Shown: positions 11,003-20,869 of the stretch, in pieces
Layout: every line of letters begins with the position of its first letter
How positions within the stretch are numbered: the stretch's first letter is position 1
Assembly (NCBI GenBank): GCA_900618425.1
Contig: UZAN01039518.1
Coordinates: 58,132-122,131, forward strand
Origin: Echinostoma caproni
Taxonomy: Eukaryota; Platyhelminthes; Trematoda; Plagiorchiida; Echinostomatidae
Length of the DNA stretch: 64,000 nucleotides
Direction of reading: 5' to 3'
Program-made: the position numbers and the translations under genes
Notes under the pieces: generated by a model
What the model was told of the DNA's origin: nothing
Seen by the model: the letters and a program-made list of their open reading frames with translations, nothing else
Database searches by the model: none

Positions 11003-11031
11003 TATTATTTTATTATTATTATTATATACCA
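11003..11031. repeat. (TTA)n microsatellite
   Basis: Imperfect TTA repeats. A related ATA/AAT tract lies at 11340-11376. Confidence 0.8.
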
Positions 11032-11376
11032 TTCTGATAAAATATACAATAAATACAGAAGGAAGGAAATTATCATCATTATGTTATTATATAGGGTACC
11101 TCATTACGGTCGGGGGTGAGCATCTTGGTATTGGCTGGTAACCTTCCATTATAACTCAAAAAATGCTCCTTGGTTAACCAAATGCTTCGGTTATGGTTTC
11201 CCCAAGCAAGTCTTTCTACTCTGGTCTGGATGATCCGGCAGTATTCCGACCACGGGCAGGTCATAAACTCATTCATTTGCTATACAGATTTTGTACCGGG
11301 TCTCCAACATGTTTGCAATATAACGATTACCTAGGACTCTAATTATAATAATAATACCACCAATAATAATAATGAT

Positions 11377-14300
11377 CAAAATTGAATTAGGAATCAAGTC
11401 GATCAACTGAGTTGTTTTATGGAATAAGGTTGAAGAAACTCAAATCTTTTTTAAGTGATTGTACCGTATTTTGAATAACATATATAAGTTGATAAACGCT
11501 AAATTTGCCAGAAGTCACGCTTTTAACCCAATGACTCTATCTTCGTGTCTCATGTTACACCGTAGTATGGTGGTTATGGAAACCAGTAGTCTTAGTACTG
11601 GAGCTTAGAAGGCAAATTGATGTAGGGCTTGAAAAAGGGGATCCTGTGACCAAACACGGCAGTGGAAAGTTCGTCTACTACCAAATTCAAGCAACTGCAT
11701 TCATTGTGTTCGGTACTCAAAAATATCACTACCGAGGATTATGACATGATTCGCTCGACCATACAGAAATGACGAAACTATACGTTCTCCTAAAGCAGTC
11801 TTTAAAAATAATTTCTCGATGATTTTTACCGAAATCCCTAAAACCTCATAAATCGTTCGGATTCGCTGTGCATAGAACCGCACAGTGTTTCTCTCAACTT
11901 CATTAAGTGCATGGAACTTTTTGGTTTCTTTGGTGTATCACTAAACATTTGTTAGAATTTCTAGGGTGCCACTGGAATCTTGACGTCATTTTGCTCCGAC
12001 AACCGGAAAGTAGTAAAGGCGCTAGATTGTCGTACCTCGTTATGTTCAACACACACCATCTGTGCTGTCGTGAAGGTCAGATACTGAACAGACGGGCAGA
12101 TTAAGGTCTGTCTCAGTGAAGATAATGTCCAACATTAGAGCCCGATGAACATTAAATCATGTGGTGTTGCCACGAAGCGCCACGGACGATCGGAGCCAGT
12201 CCACACAGACACGAGATAGTGCACTCCACCTTATCCGGATTTGAGTGTGTTGACCGCCGGTTAGCAATGTGTCATGGACAATGCAGAGGAAGTCAGATCG
12301 TTTAGTTTTATAAAACTTTTGAGTTTGACAAGTTAATATGCAGCAAAAGTAATATTTAGTCAGTTCACACCTTAGAAAATCGTACTGGTAAAACGGAGAC
12401 GGTTGAACAGCTCGGTTTTTCCGACATTTAGAGGAACAAAACCACTAATGCATTAGATGTGCAGAAAACCCAAATGAATTTAAGTGAAGAACAATTTCAG
12501 TTTTATACCAGTTGAAATAATGTATCAGTATTCGAGTGAAGTAACACTATTGTGCCGTATTTATATGCGTATAAAGCTGTGCAGGGAGAACAGCTTCTGA
12601 CCATCGGTTTCTAACATTGATTTGATGATGTTTCGCCTGAGACGCCTGAGTGATCAATATGCTTAGCCGGATGAGAACTAACAGAAGAGTCTGAAGCGGT
12701 AGTTATTGACTAAGTTACCTTCTAGTACATTTTTTGACAGAATTGTGTTACGTCTATGTGGTTTGTGCGATGTTGACCAATATCTTAGAAGAACAGTTCG
12801 TACCAAATTAAAAGAATGTTTTTCGATGGTGAAATCCACTAATGTGGATTTATAACATCCTTCAGTACTCGATAAAATCTCTATAAACCCGGATAAAATG
12901 CGGTTATTTCCCCAAATTTGTACAGATTACGAGGAAGAGCTGTAGCTAATGGGATACGAAAAGCGAAAAATAACTATTAGAGAAGCTGTATATGTCCTTT
13001 GGATCAGATCATTATAGTGAGGAAACAATATGTACTGTGGAACGATGAAGACAAAGGCGATTGGTGGGTCGCAAGAGAGTGGAAACGGCAGCAGCACAGC
13101 AGGAGGAGAACAATTGTGGCTGTATCCGACTGACACAGGGGACAATGGCATCGGTGCGTAAGTTCGGTTAATCAGAGCCCTTCATTACCAGTTCACAGTG
13201 TCACTTCTGTCAATTGACACCGATGGTTAGTATGGGTGCGTATTCTATTTCATGAAAAAAAAATATATATATGAAGCAGAATTATCAAATATACAATATG
13301 GAGCTGATTATCCCCTCTATGAAATCGGGAGAACTAGTTACTCACTTAGATTTAGGCCACTGAAGCTATGCATTTTGGTCGAATCAAGACAAAAGGAACA
13401 TATCAAATTTAAACAAAGAAGAAATTCCTTTGTGGCGGGTAGAAGGTGACCACGCTGGTACACATTCGGGTAACAGAGAGCCCAATTTAAACAAGTTTGG
13501 ACAAGAAAAACATGACAAGATTTGATCTATGTTGGCGAGCTGTTATCGAGGCTTCAGACAGACTGTTTACTCACTCTGTTCCTTTGTCTTGATATATCGA
13601 CGGGGTCCACAAGCGAACATCAAGCAGTACCACATGTTAATGCACTGGGCGAGTTACAAACGATTGTCAATTGTCAACCGTGGGCACACGTGTCTTTGTG
13701 CTTTCAGGCACGATGCAATGGTGACATCCGTTTGGCCACCACTCACTTCCTAATATGTAGATTTATTCCTCTGTTATGCTTTAAACCTATGGCCATTGGA
13801 TGTCAGTAAATCAAGGTTCAATTTATATTATCCGTTATACAGATTTGTTAGAGGTAACATTTAAAATAAATACTGCCGAGGCCTAATGAGAGAGTCCAGT
13901 TCTTTGTACCTGCATTATTAACTGGATGAAAGGATTGCATAAATAAGGAAACATTGTAGCCGTACTACATCTTTGAGTAAAAAAGTACCTTTAAAATGTT
14001 CCACAAAGCATTGAAAACCGTCAAAACAACTTGAATTTTGAATTTTGAGCTAAATAGCAGTCGATTACAAAATGTTTCCTCGTCGTTCTTATTATTGTCG
14101 TTGGTAATGATGATGACGGTGGGGAGGTGATTACGATGGCTTTTCGTGTGGAGCTCATGTATGCAATATCTGCGACTGAAAACGAACCATCATCGTTTTA
14201 TCAAGTGATTCTTGTACTTTCAGCAATGCACTTAGTTAAAACTTCGTGTGTTCCTTCAGAAGAATCGGATATTACTTTCAAACAGTACAATGAGTTTGGA

Positions 14301-15100
14301 GTTCACTCATTTCAGGTGCAATCATGTTTTCAATACTGAATTAGAATTACTTCGATCTTAAACAGTCCTATAGTTACCACCAAATCGAGAAATACCTCTA
14401 ACCCGTTTTCATATTGTCCATTTGCCCTAAGCAAAAATATTCTACACGTCGTATTTTGCCTAACCCGCGATTGGATTTAGGTCACATGTAAGTAGCCGAT
14501 GGTTGAGTATACAATGAAAGTTTACTCATATGATCTTTGCTTATCCGTATTGGTGGCCTGAAGTTGGGACTCCTCGCGTGTTATAACTTGCACGTGCACA
14601 GCCGCACACCCAAAATAAACAACACCATCACTGTGGGATCTCACCTTTGCTGGTTTTATGCGTGTTCTTGTTTGGATTGTGACTACCTTTGAATTACCGA
14701 TCTCTCAGTTCAGGAAACCTATCATACACAAGTAAGGCTGGTTGAGACCCCTTTTCATTCCGCCCTAGATTGGTTGAAATAAATTCTCATCTAGATTTAT
14801 ACCATTCGGATAGGGGACAAAGTGAACTTTCCTATCCCAAAAAGCACTATACTGCATGAACATTCTCCACATGGTTCGTATTACTTGGTTGATTCGAAAG
14901 TAAGAAATATATTTTTGAAAGGACCAAAATGGGTTACGCAATTTTATCCGTAGCCGTAAGTTCCATTTTTCTTGAACCTTTTTTATTCATTCTCTTCACC
15001 AAGTAATTTATAAACCGGAGGGAGTTCTTCCGTGGGACTCTGACCACAACGTTTGCGTATCGGTTCAAGTTAAATATCACAACCCGCCTCCCTTAACCCT
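11377..15100. other. Unassigned DNA
   Basis: Short frames only, none with a known domain. A 70-codon plus frame (14127-14339) contains a pyrimidine-rich acceptor-like TTGTACTTTCAG at its middle, but the possible donor (GTGCAA) is weak, so I do not call an exon. No tRNA-like or LINE motif was seen. Confidence 0.35.
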
Positions 15101-15123
15101 GTAACTGGAGCAATCGCGCGTAT

Positions 15124-15190
15124 ACTCAGCGGGGCTGAGTTTTGTTGGACATTCTGTCCTCGTAACTAGGGGCCGGTTTCGAATTCAAGG
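15124..15190 (-). repeat. Possible SINE fragment with paired hairpins
   Basis: On the minus strand a B-box-like ATTCGAAAC is followed by TTACGA, a GGAC-AGAAT-GTCC hairpin, AACAAA and a second hairpin ACTCAG-CCCCG-CTGAGT. The order B box, CUNACGA-like, stem II, A-rich, stem III recalls the hammerhead SINEs elsewhere in the window. The bases between the two hairpins do not match GAAA, and no stem I is seen. Confidence 0.3.
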
Positions 15191-15199
15191 GCAGTTCTT

Positions 15200-16330
15200 C
15201 TTGATGAAATTGGCAAAAGATGCTCTGTCGGATTGTAAAAAACATTGATGTTTCTTTGCAAGGGAGAATATAATAATTATCTTTCCGTTCGCAATGTGAT
15301 CGGGTGAATGATGATTCCTTGGTGCAACACAGTGTTGTGTGTGTGTGGGGGGGAGCACTTTTGATTGACCTTATACCTATGGTGGGTTCCTATCAATATA
15401 AACAGACCAGATCAGGGGAATAAACATGCATTCAAAAATTCTTAATCATATGAATTTTATATGCATGTGTAACCATCTTTCATAAAACTGGCTCTCATAA
15501 ACTTCACTTCGATGTTCACAAAACTGGTCACCAATAAGATCACCACTATTCACGATCAGTGAATCTGCCGGATTTGTAACCCAAATGAATTGGTCTGCTA
15601 CTCCAAACAAACTATACCTCATAGCTCCTAATTCACATAGTTTTGAGACAGCATGGACGAAAATAATAAGCATACAAGCATTCCTGAGCATATTTCCTGC
15701 AGTTGGGGATGCCAGTAAATTTCTATCTTTCGATACATTATCGTCAGTTACAACTCGGGAAGGTATTTGGGGTCGAACAGACCCAAATAAAAAACTCCAC
15801 AATTCTTTCGCAATATCCGGTGGTCTAGATTGTACATTAGGTTAACAAAACTAGAGACGGCAGCCCGTTTCTAAGGCTTCTAACACTATAAAAAGCAGCA
15901 CGCAGGGAACTTCATAAGATTTCCCTGAATAATAGAATCGGTTTCAGGAGTTTGGTATCAGATAGGTTTCTGTAAAGCCATAATAACTGGTCAGATGTTA
16001 CCATAGAATTTTCGCATCGGTTTTCCGAGACGATTTCCTCTCCAAACCCCTGCAAGGTATATAAATGACGATATTGGGACGTAGAACAAATGGTTGACAG
16101 GATCAGCTTGGAATTCTAATCAATCGCCCGAATTAGGAGTCCCGAAACTAAGCCGTTTTTAGGAAGTTCGCTGAATTCCTGACGAAAAGAATATTCGTCC
16201 GTCACTTTTTCGTAACTCACATGTGAAAACTTAACAATTAGTATTCTTTTGTGCTTTTCATTTTCACTCCCTTTCCTTTGGAAGTTGTGCGATGAAACAA
16301 GCAATCATCAGGAAGGAGAAAGCGTCAACC
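15200..16330. other. Unassigned DNA
   Basis: Includes overlapping frames of 118 codons (minus, 15446-15802) and 86 codons (plus, 15585-15845); neither shows a recognisable domain and they cannot both be real. A GT/G-rich run lies at 15336-15354. Confidence 0.35.
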
Positions 16331-16364
16331 AAAAGACTGCCAAATAGAGAGAGAAAATAAGTGG

Positions 16365-16440
16365 CTGAGAGGGGATTCGAGCGCGCATCCACTGATGACC
16401 TTGACTAACTGTAGACGCGATTGGTTTACGATGTTCATGA
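16365..16440 (-). repeat. tRNA-like SINE head
   Basis: On the minus strand CGCTCGAATCCCC is a close match to a tRNA B box, with an A-box-like AGTTAGTCAAGG about 30 nt upstream. No hammerhead follows. The call rests on two short boxes and needs copies elsewhere to confirm. Confidence 0.35.
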
Positions 16441-16699
16441 AGTGAAAAACAGTATCTTTGTGCGGTCCAGTTTGAAGTCACATATGCTAGACAATGCATA
16501 TGCGCTAGTCGGTTTGTTGTCGTGGGTTTCCCTCGTTGAAGGTCTTTCATTCCTCATACGCGAGATGTACTTGAATGCGTCTGAATGAAAAATACAACTC
16601 TTGCCTGTATATTTGAATGGATTTATTTAATTAGAACACTCTCAGCATACTTCTGTCTCATGCAAAGTTTTGGACATCAGGATCCACTTATTCGCGTTT

Positions 16700-16830
16700 G
16701 GCGCCCAATCTGTAGAGTTGCATTTCGAGTCTCAGCCTGTAAACATACAGACAACCAGTGCTTACGAGTCCCAACAAGGACGAAACAGGTAGTCAATGAT
16801 CTTCATGGACCTGAACACACGATTAATCTA
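16700..16830 (+). mobile_element. tRNA-derived SINE with hammerhead, copy 2
   Basis: A B-box-like TTTCGAGTCTC (16723-16733) precedes the ribozyme segment by about 30 nt, as in copy 1. The core reads CTTACGA (16761-16767), GTCC / GGAC stem II (16768-16771 / 16778-16781) with loop CAACAA, then GAAAC (16782-16786) and AGGTAGTC. It differs at only three places from the Smalpha-type block CTGACGAGTCCC...GGACGAAAC. G5 is changed to U, and stem I is not preserved, so it should be inactive. The 123-codon open frame over it is a shadow. Confidence 0.7.
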
Positions 16831-17093
16831 CAGTTAAACAGGCCGGGAGCACACTCTATTGATAATGGTGCATTGAGCTACGTCGGAAAAATGCTAAATC
16901 AAATTGTTACCCTTCACAGCAGATTTTATGCTCCAACAAACAATTTCAAATCCTGAACATAAAATCTAATCCATAGGCAATTTGTTCAATCTGCACAGAA
17001 TCAATTGATTCAAATCTTTTTTTCTTTCAAACTGTTCCTCTGTTTTCTATTGTAAATTGTAAATTATTTGAATCCATGCCAGTAATCTGTTAT

Positions 17094-17193
17094 TTATTCG
17101 AGCTGGCTTAGGACAGATTCGATTGTTCTGATGAAATCATAAAACAGCTCTGTAGCTTGAACTGCTGTTTCGCAGCATCGTCTGACATCATCG
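17094..17193 (-). CDS. Candidate terminal exon, unrecognised protein
   Basis: On the minus strand a pyrimidine-rich acceptor (TTCTTCTTTATCGTTACTTGTTAG) ends just before 17193. The exon is open for 33 codons after one leading base and ends at TAA (17096-17094); an AATAAA overlaps the stop. The peptide begins DDVRRCCETAVQATELFYDF and continues IRTIESVLSQLE, with the charged, amphipathic composition of a helical C-terminus. I do not recognise the family, and no upstream exon with a matching donor was found. The frame is also open upstream of the acceptor, which weakens the evidence for splicing. Confidence 0.3.
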
Positions 17194-17199
17194 CTAACA

Positions 17200-19400
17200 A
17201 GTAACGATAAAGAAGAAGGGGAAATGGGGAGAAGTTGCAACCCACACATGACCAAAGATGAGTGATTTTGATACAATTCGCTCATATATGTAGCAGGGAA
17301 GGTAAAGTGTCTAGTGCAGAATATAAAGCTGATCTTATGCGCAATACAAGAGGAGGCCAAATAAATATCGGGTGATAATTGAGGCGAATAAGATAAAGAT
17401 AGACCGCTACTGTTTGTCACGATAAACTTTCGTAAGCTGATCTACGTTAAAAATTGAATGAGTTTTAGATCATGATAGGCTCAATAGCCTACTTTCGATG
17501 ACATATGTATGTCGTGATTTACTCATAAGTATGCTATTTGAATGGCCTGGCACGAACACGCAAGTTCACATCTCGAATGCGCGCCCGCAGAAACACACAA
17601 ACCCGTCATCCCTCACCCACCCATACGCCCGCATATCTTAAAGCTCACTTTTCATCATAGAAACCATGGTGAGATCCATATACGTGATGCATCTCGGCAC
17701 CTCATCGGGCGACCCACGATGAGTTTGTTTCAGTACTTGCAAACCTGTTCGCACATAACGGTTTGCAAATCTGTGAGTACATGCTTGAGTGCGGGCATGC
17801 GCTTGAGTGTATTTGAGGATCTGTTGATGCATGTTTTAGGTGGAGCCCAGAGTAGCAACGGGACGCAATACTAGGCGGGCATTGGTTCTGAGTTTTCTCA
17901 CGGACAGATACGAATCATGCAAGATTCATTCGACATTTTTTTTACTCTTCTGACAGACATTTCGTCTGTGGTTTAGTTCTGCGTATAATGATCATCTGTA
18001 CCCCCGAATAACTTATTTCTTTCTCCCAGAAGGGAGTCAACTTCTGCCTGGGGATACAAATAGAAGGAGAAAAGTAGAACTCCCAGCCGATTTGATGGCC
18101 GCCTTCACGACTTGACACCCACCTAGCCAAAGCGCTTAGTGCTTTCAGTTCCTTTTATTCTTCATTCTAGGTATGTTTTTTGATCATGGTGCGGATAATG
18201 GTTGTGGTGTTCCTGTGAATTCTGAGTGACCCTGAGACTCATACAACTACAGTGGTGGATTTCTAATGAATAGGTAAGGTATATTTTGCAGATTACTTCC
18301 AGTACTTGTTTAGGTCGAGTGCCTAATCATAGCAGATAACAATCATTGCACACTCGATGCTCATCGGGTGTTTTCTTCTTAGTTTACTGTTGTTGATCTG
18401 CCCATATCTTTTATATTCATCGTTCGAGGGTTTTCCTGTATCCCAATCATCATCCCGGACCAAACCCCACCCGAGTGTTGTGAATTCAGTCACTTTAACC
18501 ATGTGGTGGAATAAGTTCTTTCGTTTGATTGTCCCTGTTTGTCCTGTTCCTGCCATGGTTAAATTTCCTGTTTGCATTCACTCTGGTGCCCGTGTGACAT
18601 GTCTCCTTTTTGTTCTGACCAAACAACCGACAACTAATATCAGACTTAACGGTAATATGTTGACTGCATGGGCCTGTAGTTTCTCACTTTATTCATATTT
18701 GCAACCGCTTTCTCCGTACGAATTCGCGAACTCATATAAATTCGCCATTTGGGTTGGTTGAGCTTGTTGTGTCTAACGGGGTTGCACATAGTGTGAATAT
18801 TTCTGGAATAAAAATACGACAGTACCGATGAAGATAATGGACAAACCATATTGTCGTATTCTGTCCGTTACTGTGGCTCACACGGATCCAATAGCATCGA
18901 GAAAACGTCGAAACTTTCCCACGATGGTGACTGGTTCAAATCAATTTCAATTTGGTACCGTGGGCATTCTCAAGTGAATGTTAGATTTCCCCGGTCATCT
19001 CCTCCTTCAAGATGTACCTTCGTGTTTTCGGATCGACTTACGGTTTTTCGGCTTGCGTCCGTCTCTTGTTTGTCCGTCGTCTTGACAAAATTGACGTTTT
19101 AGAATTCAGCATGTTTCATTGTGCTTCATTTGACTATGATGACGTCAACAAACTAAAGGTCTCCGATAGTCTATCGAGGAATAGTCGTGGACTATGAATC
19201 CTTTCTCCCTGACATTTTATTCGCCTTAACTGGTTTGCTTGAAACAAGCATACTTCTAACCGGGCCTGTACTTCACACGGTACAGCTGGAAAGATTCTGC
19301 CAGTCACCCAGTGGAAACCATCCGTAGCATAGCCTCGTAATAATACAGATTGACTTGGGGTGAAGGAAGGTTGTCACCTGAATTCCGCCATATTCCGGTT
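17200..19400. other. Unassigned DNA
   Basis: The longest uninterrupted plus frame outside TEs in this part is 18357-18761 (134 codons), with a hydrophobic start (MLIGCFLLSLLLLICPYLLY). It has no recognisable domain, no homologue I can name and a dense minus-strand counterpart, so I do not call it a gene. A single N is at 19414, just right of this span. Confidence 0.35.
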
Positions 19401-19409
19401 CACGTTGGT

Positions 19410-19870
19410 GTTTNATAGCTGGACTAAACGGCATTCATAACTTTCTTTTCGTCAAAGCCTCTGCTGGGGAAAATCCGTTTGGTGAGTTTGGCTTTGTAGT
19501 GCACCGATACAGAAACATAAAGCTTTCGGTTACTTCTACAATTTTTCCTTCCTTACTGTCCGCTTGAAGTTATCCTCAAATATCTCCACTTGGTCTTTCG
19601 ATTGCTGATGGAAAGTGGACAGAGTATGTGAACTGTGTACCGTTGTGACTGAGTAGTATTTCAGGGACAGTAAGTGACCGAAAAGTTGGCGAAGATTGTG
19701 GATTCCTGAGGTTAACGTGGAGCTATCCATTAGGGAAATTTCGGTTAATCTGCAGAATGCAGCGAGAACAACTAGGTTCGTTGATTGGTCCTGCAAAGTC
19801 AACGACCAGGTGTGATGATCCTGGCCTACGAGATGACGCATACCCTGGAGCGACACGTTACTGTTTTCGG
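19410..19870 (-). pseudogene. Ty3/Gypsy integrase remnant
   Basis: On the minus strand the block VVDFAGPINEPS contains the first catalytic Asp of an rve integrase core (codon 19800-19798). Further on, in other frames, FHQQSKDQVEIFEDNFKRT matches the conserved HPQSNGxxERFxxTFK region that carries the catalytic Glu, here E to I/F-shifted. TKPNSPNGFSPAEAL near 19450 matches the block after the core. The integrase would insert LTR-retrotransposon cDNA. Frameshifts break it throughout, and neither RT nor RNase H was found nearby. The order of the three blocks on one strand is the main support. Confidence 0.75.
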
Positions 19871-19899
19871 ATAACTGTAATCAATCGAGCTTTACGGGT

Positions 19900-20160
19900 G
19901 ACGTCAGCAATTCGTGTACGTGTCACAGCTTCTGGGGTACAAACCATAGGTCTATTGTACCAACCAATCAGAAACCGTGGGGCTCAGACAGAAGCTGAAC
20001 AACGCCAGACATAAAAGCAGGCGATAAACAGAGGCTGGGACGATCAATGAACTTAATTGCACATATTATATAATTCCCCTTATTTCTCTCAATAAACGAA
20101 CTGCTATTCCTATGGTCTTTTCCTCGCCTCTCGGTTACTTGGAATACGGTCGTGATAGCA
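19900..20160 (+). repeat. Possible LTR fragment
   Basis: Contains a TATA-like ACATAAAAGC near 20010 and AATAAA near 20090, about 80 nt apart, next to the Gypsy integrase remnant but on the opposite strand. That is compatible with an LTR promoter and polyadenylation region. No TG...CA ends or second copy were found. Confidence 0.2.
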
Positions 20161-20639
20161 CCAGTGTGATTCAGTGCTCACGTGATGTCCGTGGTTTCTA
20201 CTCCGAGATTCACATTTTGTGATCAGCGCATACTAACAAATTTCTAGGAATTGTCAGGAATTGTCCAAGTGCAAACGTTCACTTTTGTTAGCATCTCAGA
20301 CGCAGAAGCGCATTAATAACAGTTTTGGACGAGTTGTTCCAGTTGTTTGTCCATAAACGGCAAAAAAATATAACTATGGACGAATGACAGCTAGATTTCC
20401 TCTGACAGGGCTGCTCTTCGTTCGCATTCCCTGTTTAGTGCTGTGCTGAATCCATTTGCGACCAATCAGCTCTGAGTGCGTTGATTCACTGATTGCTCAT
20501 GGGACACGAACGTGTTACACTAATTGGAACAGTTAATTTCTCATCGCCATGAATATAGCGGACATTTTGTTAGAACCAAGTAAATACATCAATGTTAGGA
20601 TTATACAGTGAATTACATCGTGTACAGGCGTGCAGTGAA

Positions 20640-20790
20640 AATCCGGGAAACACTGCACAGCTGTTTTGACCTGGTCGGGTCTCATCAGCAGTGTGAATCC
20701 AGTGAACCAATTCGGGATCGAACTTGGAATCTCAAAGATAGAACCCAAGTATACCACCCACCTAACTTTCGGGCGGCTGACCAAACCGCT
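20640..20790 (-). mobile_element. tRNA-derived SINE with hammerhead, copy 3
   Basis: On the minus strand the tRNA-like head has an A-box-like region (GGTGGTATACTTGGG, about 20758-20744) and a clear B box GTTCGATCCC (20723-20714). The hammerhead spans 20694-20650: stem I ACACTG / CAGTGT (six pairs), core CTGATGA, stem II GACC / GGTC with loop CGACCA, AAAA in place of GAAA, and a small stem III AC-AGCT-GT. It is a complete type I layout. Two lesions, G12 to A (20667) and G at the cleavage position (20656), should abolish cleavage. Continuing similarity past the ribozyme with copies 4 and 5 supports one family. Confidence 0.8.
20650..20694 (-). ncRNA. Hammerhead ribozyme, near-complete but mutated
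   Basis: See the SINE entry for its context. All three helices can form with perfect Watson-Crick stems I and II. CUGAUGA is intact; the second core strand reads AAAA. The two-pair stem III is typical of minimal retrozyme-like and SINE hammerheads, which are thought to work as dimers or with loop-loop support. Confidence 0.7.
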
Positions 20791-20869
20791 TTTCACTTTT
20801 CTGTACACACAGTATGGCATAACCCATCTTTGCAAGTTTATTGAGTGCATCACACCTCGCTCATCTCAG

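Noticed and set aside
16585..16956. 123-codon plus frame
   Set aside because: It lies over a tRNA-derived SINE with ribozyme and has no domain.
18357..18761. 134-codon frame with signal-peptide-like start
   Set aside because: No domain, no homologue recognised, no splice or promoter context, and the opposite strand is equally open.
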